The position numbers and the translations under genes are program-made. A DNA stretch of 64,000 bases from CADCUY01 sp964242735. GTDB taxonomy: Bacteria > Actinomycetota > Actinomycetes > Actinomycetales > Quadrisphaeraceae. Positions 1 to 10,271 of this stretch are shown here, piece by piece (the stretch's first letter is position 1; each line of letters begins with the position of its first letter). The stretch is taken from positions 83,868-147,867 of the forward strand of contig CAXTAK010000007.1 in the NCBI GenBank assembly GCA_964242735.1. The letters are read 5' to 3'. A model generated the notes under the pieces. It was given only the letters and a program-made list of their open reading frames with translations, searched no databases and was not told where the DNA came from.

Positions 1-500
1 GGGGGCAGCGGGGCGCCGTCGATGCCGGTGACCACTGCGCCGAGGGCGCGCAGCATCCCCGCCCCACCGTCGGTGCAGGCGCTGCCGCCGATGCCGAGCA
101 CGACGTCGGTGCACCCCGCGTCCAGGGCGGCGCGCAGCACCTCACCGGTGCCGCCGCTGGACGCCGTCAGCGGCGCCGGGCGCCCCCCCGGCAGCTGGGA
201 GAGCCCGGAGACCGCGGCCAGCTCGACCACCGCGGTGGCCCCACGACGGGCGAAGGAGGTGCTGACGGGCTCTCCGGTGGGGCCGGCGGCCACCACCTCG
301 ACCTGTTCGTACCCGGCGGCGAGTGCCGCCGCGAGGGTGCCGTCACCGCCGTCGGCCACCGGCAGCAGCGTCGTGGACACCGCCGTGCACCGCGCGCTGC
401 CTGCGCCGGCGATGCCAGCGGCGAGGTGGGCCGACACCTGCGCAGCGCTGAGGGTGCCCTTGAACTTGTCGGGCGCGATCAGCACCCGTGTCACGGCCAC
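1..500 (-). CDS. glxK: Glycerate kinase, C-terminus beyond window edge
   Basis: The reading frame runs leftward off the window, so only about 166 N-terminal residues are visible. The start MAVTRVLIAPDKFKGTLSA carries the APDKFKGTLSA signature of the type-I (GK-II) glycerate kinases, followed by PVADGGDGT and, near the edge, GIGGSACTDGGAGML, both typical of this family. It should phosphorylate D-glycerate with ATP to phosphoglycerate in the cytoplasm, the last step of the glyoxylate-to-glycerate route. It is the fourth gene of the leftward hyi-glxR-gcl operon, starting 10 nt after the gcl stop. GTG at 500 is used; a second in-frame GTG at 494 is equally possible and no strong ribosome site separates them. 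Confidence 0.9.
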   Translation of the reverse strand, partial: MAVTRVLIAPDKFKGTLSAAQVSAHLAAGIAGAGSARCTAVSTTLLPVADGGDGTLAAALAAGYEQVEVVAAGPTGEPVSTSFARRGATAVVELAAVSGLSQLPGGRPAPLTASSGGTGEVLRAALDAGCTDVVLGIGGSACTDGGAGMLRALGAVVTGIDGAPLP

Positions 501-510
501 GGGGAGCGGC

Positions 511-2283
<1,773 letters not shown>

Positions 2284-2292
2284 GGGTGCTCC

Positions 2293-3243
2293 TCAGGTGG
2301 TGGGTCGGTGGGGTGGTCGACCGGAGAGCTGCTGGGTGAGCACCAGCAGCGCGGAGTGGTCCAGGTGCCCCGAGCCGCTGGCGACCAGGGCTCCGACGAG
2401 CTGGGCGACCACGGCACCGAGCGGGACGGCGACGCCGGCCTGGCGCGCCGCGGTGGTGACGATGCCCAGGTCCTTGTGGTGCAGCTCGAGGCGGAAGCCG
2501 GGGTCGAAGCGACGGGCGCGCATGGCCTCGCCCTTGCGAGCCAGGACGGTGGAACCGGCGAGGCCCCCGCCGAGGACCTCCAGGGCCGCGGCGGTGTCGA
2601 CCCCGTGCGCCTCGAGGAAGGTCAGCGCCTCGGCGAGCAGCTGCAGGTGGCCGGCGACGATGAGCTGGTTCGCGGCCTTCACGGTCTGCCCGGACCCGGC
2701 CGGCCCAACGTGCACGACGGTGCGCCCGACCGCCTCCAGCACGTGCTTCGCCGCCGCGAAGTCCTCCGCCGTTCCACCCACCATGATCGACAGCGAGCCC
2801 TCGACAGCACCGGGCTCGCCACCGGAGACCGGTGCGTCGAGCATCCGGAAGCCGGCGGCGCGGCCCTGCCGCTCCAGCCGGGCCGCGACGTCGGGCCTGA
2901 TGGTGGAGCAGTCGATCACCAGTGCGCCCGGGTCGGCGGCGGCGAAGACCCCTCCCGGGCCGGCGAGCACCTCCTCCACGTCCGGGGAGTCGGGCACCAT
3001 CGTGATCACCACGTCGGCGCGGGCGACGACCTCGGCGATGCTGCTGGCCCCCCGCCCCCCGGCGGCGACCAGAGCCGCGACGCGGGCGGGCGACCGGTTG
3101 TGGCCGACGACGTCGAAGCCGGCGCGCACGAGGTTGGCGGCCATCGGCGCGCCCATGGTGCCCAGGCCGACGAAGGCGACGGTGGTCGTGCCGGTGGCCG
3201 GGGTCGTCGGTGCCACCGGTGTGGTCGGGGTCCCGGTGCTCAT
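2293..3243 (-). CDS. glxR: 2-hydroxy-3-oxopropionate (tartronate semialdehyde) reductase
   Basis: This 316-residue beta-hydroxyacid dehydrogenase reduces the Gcl product tartronate semialdehyde to D-glycerate with NAD(P)H. The Rossmann motif GLGTMG is at 26-31, the substrate motif DAPVSGGEPGA follows in the middle, and the conserved catalytic Lys is in GQTVKAANQL. A Thr/Pro-rich stretch of about 20 residues precedes the Rossmann fold. ATG at 3243 overlaps the hyi stop in an ATGA, which argues for this start and for translational coupling; the frame stays open upstream but that part reads as shadow of hyi. Sister enzymes (HIBADH, GarR) share the fold, so the assignment rests on the gcl and hyi neighbours. 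Confidence 0.93.
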   Translation of the reverse strand: MSTGTPTTPVAPTTPATGTTTVAFVGLGTMGAPMAANLVRAGFDVVGHNRSPARVAALVAAGGRGASSIAEVVARADVVITMVPDSPDVEEVLAGPGGVFAAADPGALVIDCSTIRPDVAARLERQGRAAGFRMLDAPVSGGEPGAVEGSLSIMVGGTAEDFAAAKHVLEAVGRTVVHVGPAGSGQTVKAANQLIVAGHLQLLAEALTFLEAHGVDTAAALEVLGGGLAGSTVLARKGEAMRARRFDPGFRLELHHKDLGIVTTAARQAGVAVPLGAVVAQLVGALVASGSGHLDHSALLVLTQQLSGRPPHRPTT

Positions 3244-4085
3244 CGGCTGCTCCCCACGGCTCGTGCGCCGCTGCCGCGCTCCTCGCGCGGCAGCCAGGCG
3301 AGGCTCTGCTCGGTCGTGGTGGTGGGCTTGTACTCCAGCGCCACGCGCCCGGTGTAGCCGCGGTCGACCAGCCGGTCGACCAGCGCGGCCAGCGGCAGCG
3401 AGCCGCTGCCCGGTTCCCCGCGGCCGGGGGAGTCGGCGACCTGCACGTGGGCGATGAGCGGGGTGTGGGCGTCGATGACCGCCTCGAGGTCGTCGCCGTT
3501 CACCGCCAGGTGGTAGAGGTCGCACAGGAATCCGATGCCGGGTGCCGCGTGCCGCTCGCGCACCCGCTGGACCACGGCGACGGCGTCGGCCGCGGTGCGC
3601 AGGGGGTAGCGCGGCCCCCCGCTGACGGCCTCGACGAGCACCACGGCGCCGATGGCAGCGGCGGCCCTCGCCGCTGCAGCCAGGTTCTCCTCCGCGAGGT
3701 CGTCCTGCTCGCGGTCGTCCACGCCGTCGAGGCGGTTGCCGTAGAGGGCGTTGAAGGCCCCGCAGCCCAGCGAAGCGCCGAGGCCGACGGCGACGTCGAC
3801 GCTGTCGGCGAGCTCGCGGGCGCGCCCCGGCCACGAGACCACCCCGCGGTCCCCGGCGGGCATGTCGCCGGCGAAGAGGTTCAAGCCCACCAGCTGCACC
3901 CCGGCATCGCGCACGGAGGTCTCGAAGGCCGCCACGTCGACGTCGGGCGGCGTCGCGGTGGCGAAGGGCCACCAGAACTCGACCGCGTCGAAGCCCGCTG
4001 CTGCTGCCGCGCCAGCGCGCTGCAGCAGCGGCAGCTCGGTGAACAACATCGAGCAGTTGGCGGCGTAGGCGGTCGCTGGCGACAT
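3240..4085 (-). CDS. hyi: Hydroxypyruvate isomerase
   Basis: A 281-residue sugar-isomerase-like TIM barrel (xylose isomerase-like AP endonuclease 2 superfamily) interconverting hydroxypyruvate and tartronate semialdehyde. Visible family features are the N-terminal YAANCSMLFTELPLLQR, GFDAVEFWWPF, the acidic metal-ligand regions VEAVSGGPRYPL and FLCDLYHLAVNGDDL, HVQVADSPGRGEPG and VALEYKP near the end. ATG at 4085 is preceded by GGAAG at ribosome-site distance; 24 further in-frame codons upstream do not look like the family. It is the first gene of the leftward operon and its promoter and operator lie in 4086-4157. Confidence 0.93.
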   Translation of the reverse strand: MSPATAYAANCSMLFTELPLLQRAGAAAAAGFDAVEFWWPFATATPPDVDVAAFETSVRDAGVQLVGLNLFAGDMPAGDRGVVSWPGRARELADSVDVAVGLGASLGCGAFNALYGNRLDGVDDREQDDLAEENLAAAARAAAAIGAVVLVEAVSGGPRYPLRTAADAVAVVQRVRERHAAPGIGFLCDLYHLAVNGDDLEAVIDAHTPLIAHVQVADSPGRGEPGSGSLPLAALVDRLVDRGYTGRVALEYKPTTTTEQSLAWLPREERGSGARAVGSSR

Positions 4086-4089
4086 CACT

Positions 4090-4127
4090 CTTCCGTCCTG
4101 TGGAACTTTTCTTCTGCTGACCGGAAG
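4090..4127. promoter_or_regulatory. Four-half-site operator array, hyi side
   Basis: Four alternating hexamers, CTTCCG (4090), TGGAAC (4101), CTTCTG (4111) and CGGAAG (4122), are separated by 5, 4 and 5 bp. The array is 38 bp long, covers the predicted start of the hyi transcript and has the same layout as the array at 4210-4247. The GGAA/TTCC dyads suit an IclR-family regulator, which usually binds as a dimer of dimers; iclR lies at 12225. Binding is inferred. Confidence 0.7.
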
Positions 4128-4128
4128 G

Positions 4129-4157
4129 ACGCTAGGGCCGGCCGGGTCGCCCGTCAA
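4129..4157 (-). promoter_or_regulatory. Promoter of the hyi-glxR-gcl-glxK operon
   Basis: On the reverse strand TTGACG (4157-4152) is followed after 17 nt by TAGCGT (4134-4129), a good actinobacterial housekeeping promoter. The predicted start is near 4122, inside the 4090-4127 operator, so binding there would block initiation. Confidence 0.6.
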
Positions 4158-4182
4158 GAGCGGACCCCGCCCGCGGACGGGC

Positions 4183-4212
4183 TTGACCGCGTGTCGGCAG
4201 TACGTCTACGTT
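4183..4212 (+). promoter_or_regulatory. Promoter of the aceB-glc operon
   Basis: TTGACC (4183-4188) and TACGTT (4207-4212) are 18 nt apart, pointing to aceB. The -10 overlaps the first half-site of the array 4210-4247 and the expected start lies inside it. The arrangement mirrors the leftward promoter. Confidence 0.58.
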
Positions 4213-4247
4213 CCCACCGACGGAAGTGTTCTTCCGTCGGGCGGAAG
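4210..4247. promoter_or_regulatory. Four-half-site operator array, aceB side
   Basis: Half-sites GTTCCC (4210), CGGAAG (4221), CTTCCG (4231) and CGGAAG (4242) have spacers of 5, 4 and 5 bp. The central pair extends to a perfect 10-bp inverted repeat (4217-4226 against 4231-4240, TGTT between). It begins exactly 120 bp from the start of the sister array. Confidence 0.72.
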
Positions 4248-4349
4248 TACCGAGGTGCGATGGGGCGCGATGCTGCGTCCAGCCCCCGGCACGGCTGACC
4301 GGCGGACCACGGGCGGCGCGGCAGCGGCCCGGAGACTGCGGAGGCACAC

Positions 4350-5954
4350 ATGAGCGACCCCGACGGCGTGAGCGTCACGGCCCCCCGACACCCCCGCTTC
4401 GAGGAGGTGCTGACCCCGAGGGCGCTGGGGCTGCTCGCCCTGCTGCACCGCGAGCTCGAAGGGCGCCGGCGCGAGCTGCTCGCCCGTCGCAGCGAGCGGG
4501 TCGCCGACCTCGCCGCCGGTGGCACCCTCGCCTTCCTCCCCGAGACCAGCGCCGTCCGCGACGACACGACGTGGAAGGTGGCGCCCCCCGCCCCCGGCCT
4601 GGTGGACCGCCGCGTGGAGATCACCGGACCCACCGACCGCAAGATGACCATCAACGCGCTGAACTCAGGCGCGAGGGTGTGGCTCGCCGACCACGAGGAC
4701 GCCAACACCCCGCTGTGGGAGAACGTCGTCGGCGGGCAGCTGAACCTGCTCGACGCCGTCACCCGCCGCATCGACTTCACCAGCGAGGAGGGCAAGAGCT
4801 ACGCCCTGCGCCCCGACGCGGAGCTGGCCACCATCGTGCTGCGGCCCCGGGGCTGGCACCTGCCCGAGAAGCACGTGACCGTCGACGGCGAGGAGGTCTC
4901 CGGGTCGCTGGTCGACTTCGCGCTGTACCTGGCCACCTGCGGGCAGCTGCAGGTCGACCGCGGCGCCGGACCGTACTTCTACCTGCCCAAGCTGGAGTCC
5001 CACCTCGAGGCGAGGTTGTGGAACGACGCCTTCGTCCTCGCCCAGGACCACCTCGGCATGCCCCGCGGCACCATCCGGGCCACGGTGCTCATCGAGACCT
5101 ACCCCGCGGCCTTCGAGATGGACGAGATCCTGTACGAGCTCCGCGAGCACTCCTCGGGCCTGAACGCCGGCCGGTGGGACTACATGTTCAGCATCATCAA
5201 GAGCTTCCGCACCCGCGGGGACGAGTTCCTGCTCCCCGACCGCAACTCCGTGACCATGACGGTCCCCTTCATGCGCGCCTACACCGAGCTGCTCGTGCGC
5301 ACCTGCCACGCGCGGGGCGCCCACGCCATCGGCGGCATGGCCGCGTTCATCCCCAGCAAGGACTCCGTCGTCAACGAGCAGGCCTTCGCGAAGGTGCGGG
5401 CCGACAAGCGGCGGGAGGCCGGCGACGGCTTCGACGGCTCGTGGGTCGCGCACCCCGGCATGGTCGAGCTGTGCGACGAGGTGTTCACCGCCGTGCTCGG
5501 GCGGCGCCCGAACCAGCTCGACCGCACTCGCGACGACGTCCACGTCACCGCCGAGCAGCTGCTCGACGTCGCCTCGACGCCCGGTGAGGTCACCGAGGCC
5601 GGGCTGCGCAGCAACGTCAGCGTCGGCATCCAGTACCTCGAGTCGTGGCTGCGGGGCGCGGGCGCGGTCGGCATCAACAACCTCATGGAGGACGCCGCCA
5701 CCGCGGAGATCTCCCGCAGCCAGGTGTGGCAGTGGCTCCACAACGACGTCGAGCTCGCCGGTGGGCACAAGGTGACCCGAGAGCTCGTCGAGCGGGTGAT
5801 CGACGAGGAGGTCACCCTCATCCACTACCGCGTCGGCGACGAGCGCTTCACCCACGGCCGGTGGGAGGACGCGCGCAGCACCTTCACGCAGATGGCGCTG
5901 GCGGAGGAGTACCCCGACTTCCTGACGCTGCCGGCGTACGCCCAGATGCCGTGA
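4350..5954 (+). CDS. aceB: Malate synthase A
   Basis: A 534-residue, isoform-A length malate synthase condensing glyoxylate with acetyl-CoA to malate. Family segments seen include FLPETSAVRDDTTWKVAP, the GPTDRKMTINALNSGA stretch, DHEDANTPLWENVVGGQ, the metal-binding region IETYPAAFEMDEILYEL, LNAGRWDYMFS and IGGMAAFIPSKD. ATG at 4350 has GGAGG six nt upstream. It opens the rightward operon, placing the malate branch under the same control as glycolate oxidation. No isocitrate lyase is in the window, so its role here is probably disposal of glyoxylate made from glycolate rather than a local glyoxylate shunt. Confidence 0.96.
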   Translation: MSDPDGVSVTAPRHPRFEEVLTPRALGLLALLHRELEGRRRELLARRSERVADLAAGGTLAFLPETSAVRDDTTWKVAPPAPGLVDRRVEITGPTDRKMTINALNSGARVWLADHEDANTPLWENVVGGQLNLLDAVTRRIDFTSEEGKSYALRPDAELATIVLRPRGWHLPEKHVTVDGEEVSGSLVDFALYLATCGQLQVDRGAGPYFYLPKLESHLEARLWNDAFVLAQDHLGMPRGTIRATVLIETYPAAFEMDEILYELREHSSGLNAGRWDYMFSIIKSFRTRGDEFLLPDRNSVTMTVPFMRAYTELLVRTCHARGAHAIGGMAAFIPSKDSVVNEQAFAKVRADKRREAGDGFDGSWVAHPGMVELCDEVFTAVLGRRPNQLDRTRDDVHVTAEQLLDVASTPGEVTEAGLRSNVSVGIQYLESWLRGAGAVGINNLMEDAATAEISRSQVWQWLHNDVELAGGHKVTRELVERVIDEEVTLIHYRVGDERFTHGRWEDARSTFTQMALAEEYPDFLTLPAYAQMP

Positions 5955-6006
5955 GCCAGAGGCCGTGAGCAGCACCCACCGCACCACCTCGAGGGAGACC
6001 GAGCCG

Positions 6007-7575
6007 ATGAGCCCGACGAGCATGGACAGCACCCACGGCACCACCACCACGGCCGGCCCCCTCAGTGCGGAGGGAGCCGGCGCCACGGGCGAGGCAGGGA
6101 ATCCCGGCGCCAGTGCCCGCGGGATCGCTGCCGTGGCGGCGCTGGCCCGGTCGGTGCTGTCCGCGGACGGCGTCATCGACGACCCGGCCCAGCTGGGCAC
6201 CTACGCGTGCGACGGGCTGACCCACTACCGGGTCAGCCCCGCCCTGGTGGTGATGCCCACCACCGCCGAGCAGATCGCCGCGGTGGTCACCGCGTGCGCC
6301 GAGCACGACGTGCCCTTCGTGGCCCGCGGGTCGGGCACCGGGCTGTCCGGCGGGGCGCTGCCGCGGGCCGACGGGGTCCTCATCGTGACCTCGCGGATGC
6401 GCACCGTCCGCGAGGTGCGCCTGGCCGACCAGCGCGCCGTCGTCGACCCCGGGGTCATCAACCTCGACCTGAGCCGCGCCACCACCGCCGGCGGCTACTA
6501 CTTCGCCCCCGATCCCTCCAGCCAGACGGTGTGCTCGATCGGCGGCAACCTCGCCGAGAACTCCGGAGGCGCCCACTGCCTGAAGTACGGGTTCACCACC
6601 AACCACGTGCTGGGCGCGGAGCTCGTCACCCCCCAGGGCGACCTCGTCGAGCTCGGCGGTCTGGCCCCCGACGCCCCCGGGTACGACCTGCTCGGCACCG
6701 TGGTGGGCTCCGAGGGCACCCTCGGCGTGGTCAGCCGCGTGACGGTGCGCCTGGTGCGCCTGCCCGAGCGGGTGGTCACGGTGCTCGTGGGCTTCCCCTC
6801 CACCGACGAGGCGGGGGCGGCGACGTCGGCCATCATCAGCGCGGGCATCCTCCCCTCGGCCATCGAGCTGATGGACGCCCTCGCCATCGAGGCCGCCGAG
6901 GCCGCGGTGCACTGCGACTACCCCGCGGGCGCCGGCGCGGTGCTCGTCATCGAGCTGGACGGCCCGGCCGCGGAGGTCGAGCACGAGTTCGCGGAGGTGC
7001 AGCGCCACATCGGTGACCACGGCGCCTTCGGCACCCGCATCGCCGACGACCCCGCCGACCGCGCCCTGATCTGGAAGGGCCGCAAGTCGGCCTTCGCCGC
7101 CGTCGGCCGCATCAGCCCGGACTACATCGTCCAGGACGGGGTGATCCCGCGCACCGCCCTGCCGGAGGTGCTGCGGGCCATCACCGAGCTGTCGCAGGCC
7201 TCGGGGGTGCGCGTGGCCAACGTCTTCCACGCCGGTGACGGCAACCTGCACCCCCTGGTGCTCTTCGACGAGCGCATCGAGGGCGCGACCGCAGCCGCCG
7301 AGGAGGTCAGCGGGGCCATCCTCGACCTCTGCATCAGCCGTGGCGGCTCGATCACCGGTGAGCACGGCGTCGGCATCGACAAGGCCGCGTACATGCCGCG
7401 GATGTTCACCGACGACGACCTCGACACCATGCAGCGCCTCCGGTGCGCCTTCGACCCGGGGGGCATCGCCAACCCGGGCAAGATCTTCCCCACCCCGCGG
7501 CTGTGCGGAGAGGTGCCCGGCAAGCACAAGGGCGCCCACCCGCTGGCCAGCGCCGGCGTGGCAGAGGTGTTCTGA
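6007..7575 (+). CDS. glcD: Glycolate oxidase FAD-binding subunit
   Basis: A 522-residue flavin subunit of the three-part glycolate oxidase that makes glyoxylate and passes electrons through GlcF. The FAD-binding PCMH domain shows VARGSGTGLSGGALP, PDPSSQTVCSIGGNLAENSG and GLVTP-like core strands; the C-terminal domain has HAGDGNLHPLVLFD and GGSITGEHGVGIDK, the usual FAD-oxidase end. ATG at 6007 follows GAGGGAG; an in-frame GTG at 5965, 10 nt after the aceB stop, would add 14 poorly conserved residues. About 40 low-complexity Thr/Gly/Ala residues precede the fold. It couples to glcE through a tiny leader ORF. Confidence 0.94.
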   Translation: MSPTSMDSTHGTTTTAGPLSAEGAGATGEAGNPGASARGIAAVAALARSVLSADGVIDDPAQLGTYACDGLTHYRVSPALVVMPTTAEQIAAVVTACAEHDVPFVARGSGTGLSGGALPRADGVLIVTSRMRTVREVRLADQRAVVDPGVINLDLSRATTAGGYYFAPDPSSQTVCSIGGNLAENSGGAHCLKYGFTTNHVLGAELVTPQGDLVELGGLAPDAPGYDLLGTVVGSEGTLGVVSRVTVRLVRLPERVVTVLVGFPSTDEAGAATSAIISAGILPSAIELMDALAIEAAEAAVHCDYPAGAGAVLVIELDGPAAEVEHEFAEVQRHIGDHGAFGTRIADDPADRALIWKGRKSAFAAVGRISPDYIVQDGVIPRTALPEVLRAITELSQASGVRVANVFHAGDGNLHPLVLFDERIEGATAAAEEVSGAILDLCISRGGSITGEHGVGIDKAAYMPRMFTDDDLDTMQRLRCAFDPGGIANPGKIFPTPRLCGEVPGKHKGAHPLASAGVAEVF

Positions 7576-7601
7576 TGGCTCTCGCCGAGGTGGTCCGATG
7601 A
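7575..7601 (+). other. 8-codon ORF bridging glcD and glcE
   Basis: ATG at 7575 overlaps the glcD stop (TGATG) and reads MALAEVVR before a stop that overlaps the glcE start (ATGA at 7598-7601). Ribosomes finishing glcD could reinitiate here and be handed to glcE. It may simply be coincidence, since GAGG lies before the glcE ATG. Confidence 0.35.
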
Positions 7602-8872
7602 CCGCCCTCGCGCACGACCTCGACGCCGCCCGGCTCTCCCTGGCGGGCGCGTGCGACGACGTCGCCGACGCGAGTGACGGGGACGCCGTCGGCGGCGTGG
7701 GCCCGTCGCTGGTCGCCCGGCCCCGGTCGACGGCGGAGACCGCCCAGGTGCTGGCCGCCGCGGCGTCCCACCACCTCAGCGTCGTCCCCCGCGGCCACGG
7801 CACGAAGATGGCGTGGGGCCGCCCCCCCGAGCGGGTCGACCTGGTGCTCGACACCTCCGGGATGGACCAGGTCCTCGACCACGCCGCCGGGGACCTCATC
7901 GTGGAGGTGCAGGCCGGTACCCGCCTCGCCGAGGTGCAGTCCGCCGTCGCCGGGGCGGGGCAGCGCCTGGCCCTGGACGACACCGGTCCCGGCTCCAGCG
8001 TCGGCGGGGCGCTGGCCACCGGCGCCAGCGGTCCCCTGCGCGTCGCGGTCGGCACCGCGCGCGACCTCGTCATCGGCATGACCGCCGTGCGCGCCGACGG
8101 GGTCGTGACGAAGTCGGGGGGGCGGGTGGTGAAGAACGTCGCCGGCTACGACATCGGCAAGCTGCTCATCGGCTCCTACGGGACCCTGGCGGTCATCACC
8201 TCGGCGGTCTTCCGCCTCCACCCCGTGCCCGCGGCCCGCCAGGTGGTGCAGGTCGGGGTCGACTCCCCGGACGACGTCCACCGCCTCGCCCACGCCGTGA
8301 TCCACTCCCAGCTGGTGCCGGCGGCGGTGGAGGTGGAGTGGCCCGCGTCCACCGGCGCCACCCTGAGCCTGCTCCTCGAGGGCACCCCCGCCGGGGTCGG
8401 GGACCGCACGGCGGCGCTGCTCACCCTGCTCGGCCCGGGCGCCACCAGTTCGGCGGAGCTCCCCGACCGCTGGGCCCGCCACCCCTGGGACGACGGCGGC
8501 ACCGGGCTGAAGCTGACCTTCGCCCTGTCGGGCCTGCGGGCGGTGCTGGCGACCGCCCGCGCGTGCGGGCGGGACCGCGGCGCCTGTGTCGGGGCCGTCC
8601 CGTCGCTGAGCGGCTCCGCCGGGGCTGGCGTGCTGCACGCGGCGCTGCCGCCGGGCACCCCGCCCGCCCAGGTCGCCGAGACCGTGCGCCGGTTGCGGGC
8701 CGTGTGCACCGAGCACGGCGGTGCGGCCGTGGTGCTCACCGCGCCGCGCGACGTGGAGGAGGCGGTGGACGCCTGGGGCCCGGTCCCCGCGATCGATCTC
8801 ATGCGCCGCGTCAAGGACCAGTTCGACCCCGAGCACCGACTGGCGCCGGGCCGCTTCGTGGGGGGTATCTGA
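7598..8872 (+). CDS. glcE: Glycolate oxidase subunit GlcE (FAD-binding)
   Basis: A 424-residue second FAD-binding subunit of glycolate oxidase. It has a PCMH fold with VVPRGHGTKMAWG, VQAGTRLAEVQ, GSSVGGALATGASGPLR and the conserved TKSGGRVVKNVAGYDIGKL-type segment. It lacks the full C-terminal oxidase cap of GlcD, as is normal for GlcE. ATG at 7598 is preceded by GAGG and the same frame further left is shadow of glcD. The stop shares one base with the glcF start (TGATG), so GlcE and GlcF are probably made in equal amounts. Confidence 0.92.
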   Translation: MTALAHDLDAARLSLAGACDDVADASDGDAVGGVGPSLVARPRSTAETAQVLAAAASHHLSVVPRGHGTKMAWGRPPERVDLVLDTSGMDQVLDHAAGDLIVEVQAGTRLAEVQSAVAGAGQRLALDDTGPGSSVGGALATGASGPLRVAVGTARDLVIGMTAVRADGVVTKSGGRVVKNVAGYDIGKLLIGSYGTLAVITSAVFRLHPVPAARQVVQVGVDSPDDVHRLAHAVIHSQLVPAAVEVEWPASTGATLSLLLEGTPAGVGDRTAALLTLLGPGATSSAELPDRWARHPWDDGGTGLKLTFALSGLRAVLATARACGRDRGACVGAVPSLSGSAGAGVLHAALPPGTPPAQVAETVRRLRAVCTEHGGAAVVLTAPRDVEEAVDAWGPVPAIDLMRRVKDQFDPEHRLAPGRFVGGI

Positions 8873-10218
8873 TGACCGACCTCGGCATGCCGCGCGCACC
8901 CGGCGCGCGCGTGGTTCGTCCGGCGTTCGACGAGCACGAGCCACCGGACGCCGCGCTCGTCGGCGACTGCGTGCACTGCGGCTTCTGCCTGCCCAGCTGC
9001 CCCACCTACGTGCTGTGGGGCGAGGAGATGGACTCCCCGCGGGGGCGCATCGACCTCATGAAGCAGGGGTTGTCGGGGGAGCCGCTCAGCGACTCGATGG
9101 TGCAGCACTGGGACGCCTGCCTGGGCTGCATGGCCTGCGTGACCGCGTGCCCGTCGGGTGTGCAGTACGACAAGCTCATCGACACCACGCGCAACCAGGT
9201 GGAGCGGAACCACACCCGGTCGCTGCCCGACCGGGCGCTGCGGGGGATGATCTTCGCGCTGTTCCCGCACAAGGAGCGGCTCCGCGCGATCAGCGTGCCG
9301 CTGCGCCTCTACCAGCGCCTGCGGCTCGACGTGCTCGTGCGCCGCACCGGCCTGCTGGAGCGGTTCGTGCCCCAGCTGGCCGCGATGGAGGCCCTGGCCC
9401 CCACGCTCGGGCGGCGCACGCAGCTGCCCGAGCGGGTGCCGGCGACCGGTGCCCGGCGGGCGGTGGTGGGCATGCTCACCGGCTGCGTGCAGGGGGAGTT
9501 CTTCCCCGACGTCAACGCCGCGACCGCGCGGGTGCTCGCCGCCGAGGGCTGCGACGTGATCATCCCCCGCAAGCAGGGGTGCTGCGGTGCGCTGTCGGCG
9601 CACAACGGCCGCAAGGAGGAGGCGCAGGGGTACGCGCGGGCGATGATCGACGCCTTCGCCGGCGCCGGGGTCGACCACGTGGTCGTCAACGCCGCGGGCT
9701 GCGGCTCGACCATGAAGGAGTACGCGGACCTGCTCGCCGACGACCCGGCCTACGCGCAGCGGGCCGCGGACTTCGCCGAGCGCGTCGAGGACGTCACCGA
9801 GATCATCGCCGATCTCGGCCCGGTGGCTCCCCGGCACCCCCTGGAGGTCACCGTCGCCTACCACGACGCCTGCCACCTCGCCCACGCGCAGGGGGTGCGC
9901 TCCCAGCCGCGCCAGCTGCTGCGCGGCATCCCGGGCCTGCAGCTGAAGGAGATCGCCGAGGGCGAGGTCTGCTGCGGGTCGGCGGGGATCTACAACATCC
10001 TCAACCCCGTGCCCGCGCGGGAGCTCGGTGACCGCAAGGCCGCGAACATCACCGCGACGGGCGCCTCCCTCCTCGTCACGGCGAACCCGGGGTGCCTCAT
10101 GCAGGTCGCCACGGGTCTGGAGCGCTCCGGCGCTGACATCGGGATGGCGCACACCGTGCAGGTGCTCGACGCCTCGATCCGCGGGCTCCCCGTCACCGCC
10201 CTGCTCGACGGGGTCTGA
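8872..10218 (+). CDS. glcF: Glycolate oxidase iron-sulfur subunit
   Basis: A 448-residue electron-transfer subunit. Two 4Fe-4S motifs are near the N-terminus: CVHCGFCLPSCP and CLGCMACVTACP. Two cysteine-rich CCG domains follow (GCVQGEFFPDVNAATARVL...KQGCCGALSAHNG and YHDACHLAHAQGV...GEVCCGSAGIYN), the pattern of GlcF and LutA/LldE-like proteins. ATG at 8872 overlaps the glcE stop by one base; the open frame extending left to 7813 is the antisense-free shadow of glcE. It should link GlcD/E flavins to the quinone pool at the membrane face. Confidence 0.95.
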   Translation: MTDLGMPRAPGARVVRPAFDEHEPPDAALVGDCVHCGFCLPSCPTYVLWGEEMDSPRGRIDLMKQGLSGEPLSDSMVQHWDACLGCMACVTACPSGVQYDKLIDTTRNQVERNHTRSLPDRALRGMIFALFPHKERLRAISVPLRLYQRLRLDVLVRRTGLLERFVPQLAAMEALAPTLGRRTQLPERVPATGARRAVVGMLTGCVQGEFFPDVNAATARVLAAEGCDVIIPRKQGCCGALSAHNGRKEEAQGYARAMIDAFAGAGVDHVVVNAAGCGSTMKEYADLLADDPAYAQRAADFAERVEDVTEIIADLGPVAPRHPLEVTVAYHDACHLAHAQGVRSQPRQLLRGIPGLQLKEIAEGEVCCGSAGIYNILNPVPARELGDRKAANITATGASLLVTANPGCLMQVATGLERSGADIGMAHTVQVLDASIRGLPVTALLDGV

Positions 10219-10271
10219 CCCGCCCCAGCGCCCACCACCCCGCCCACACCCTCAGAGCCGAGGTCTGTCCG

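Noticed and set aside
3244..3972. 243-codon N-terminal extension of glxR
   Set aside because: Arg-rich shadow of hyi; the Rossmann start and the ATGA overlap place the start at 3243.
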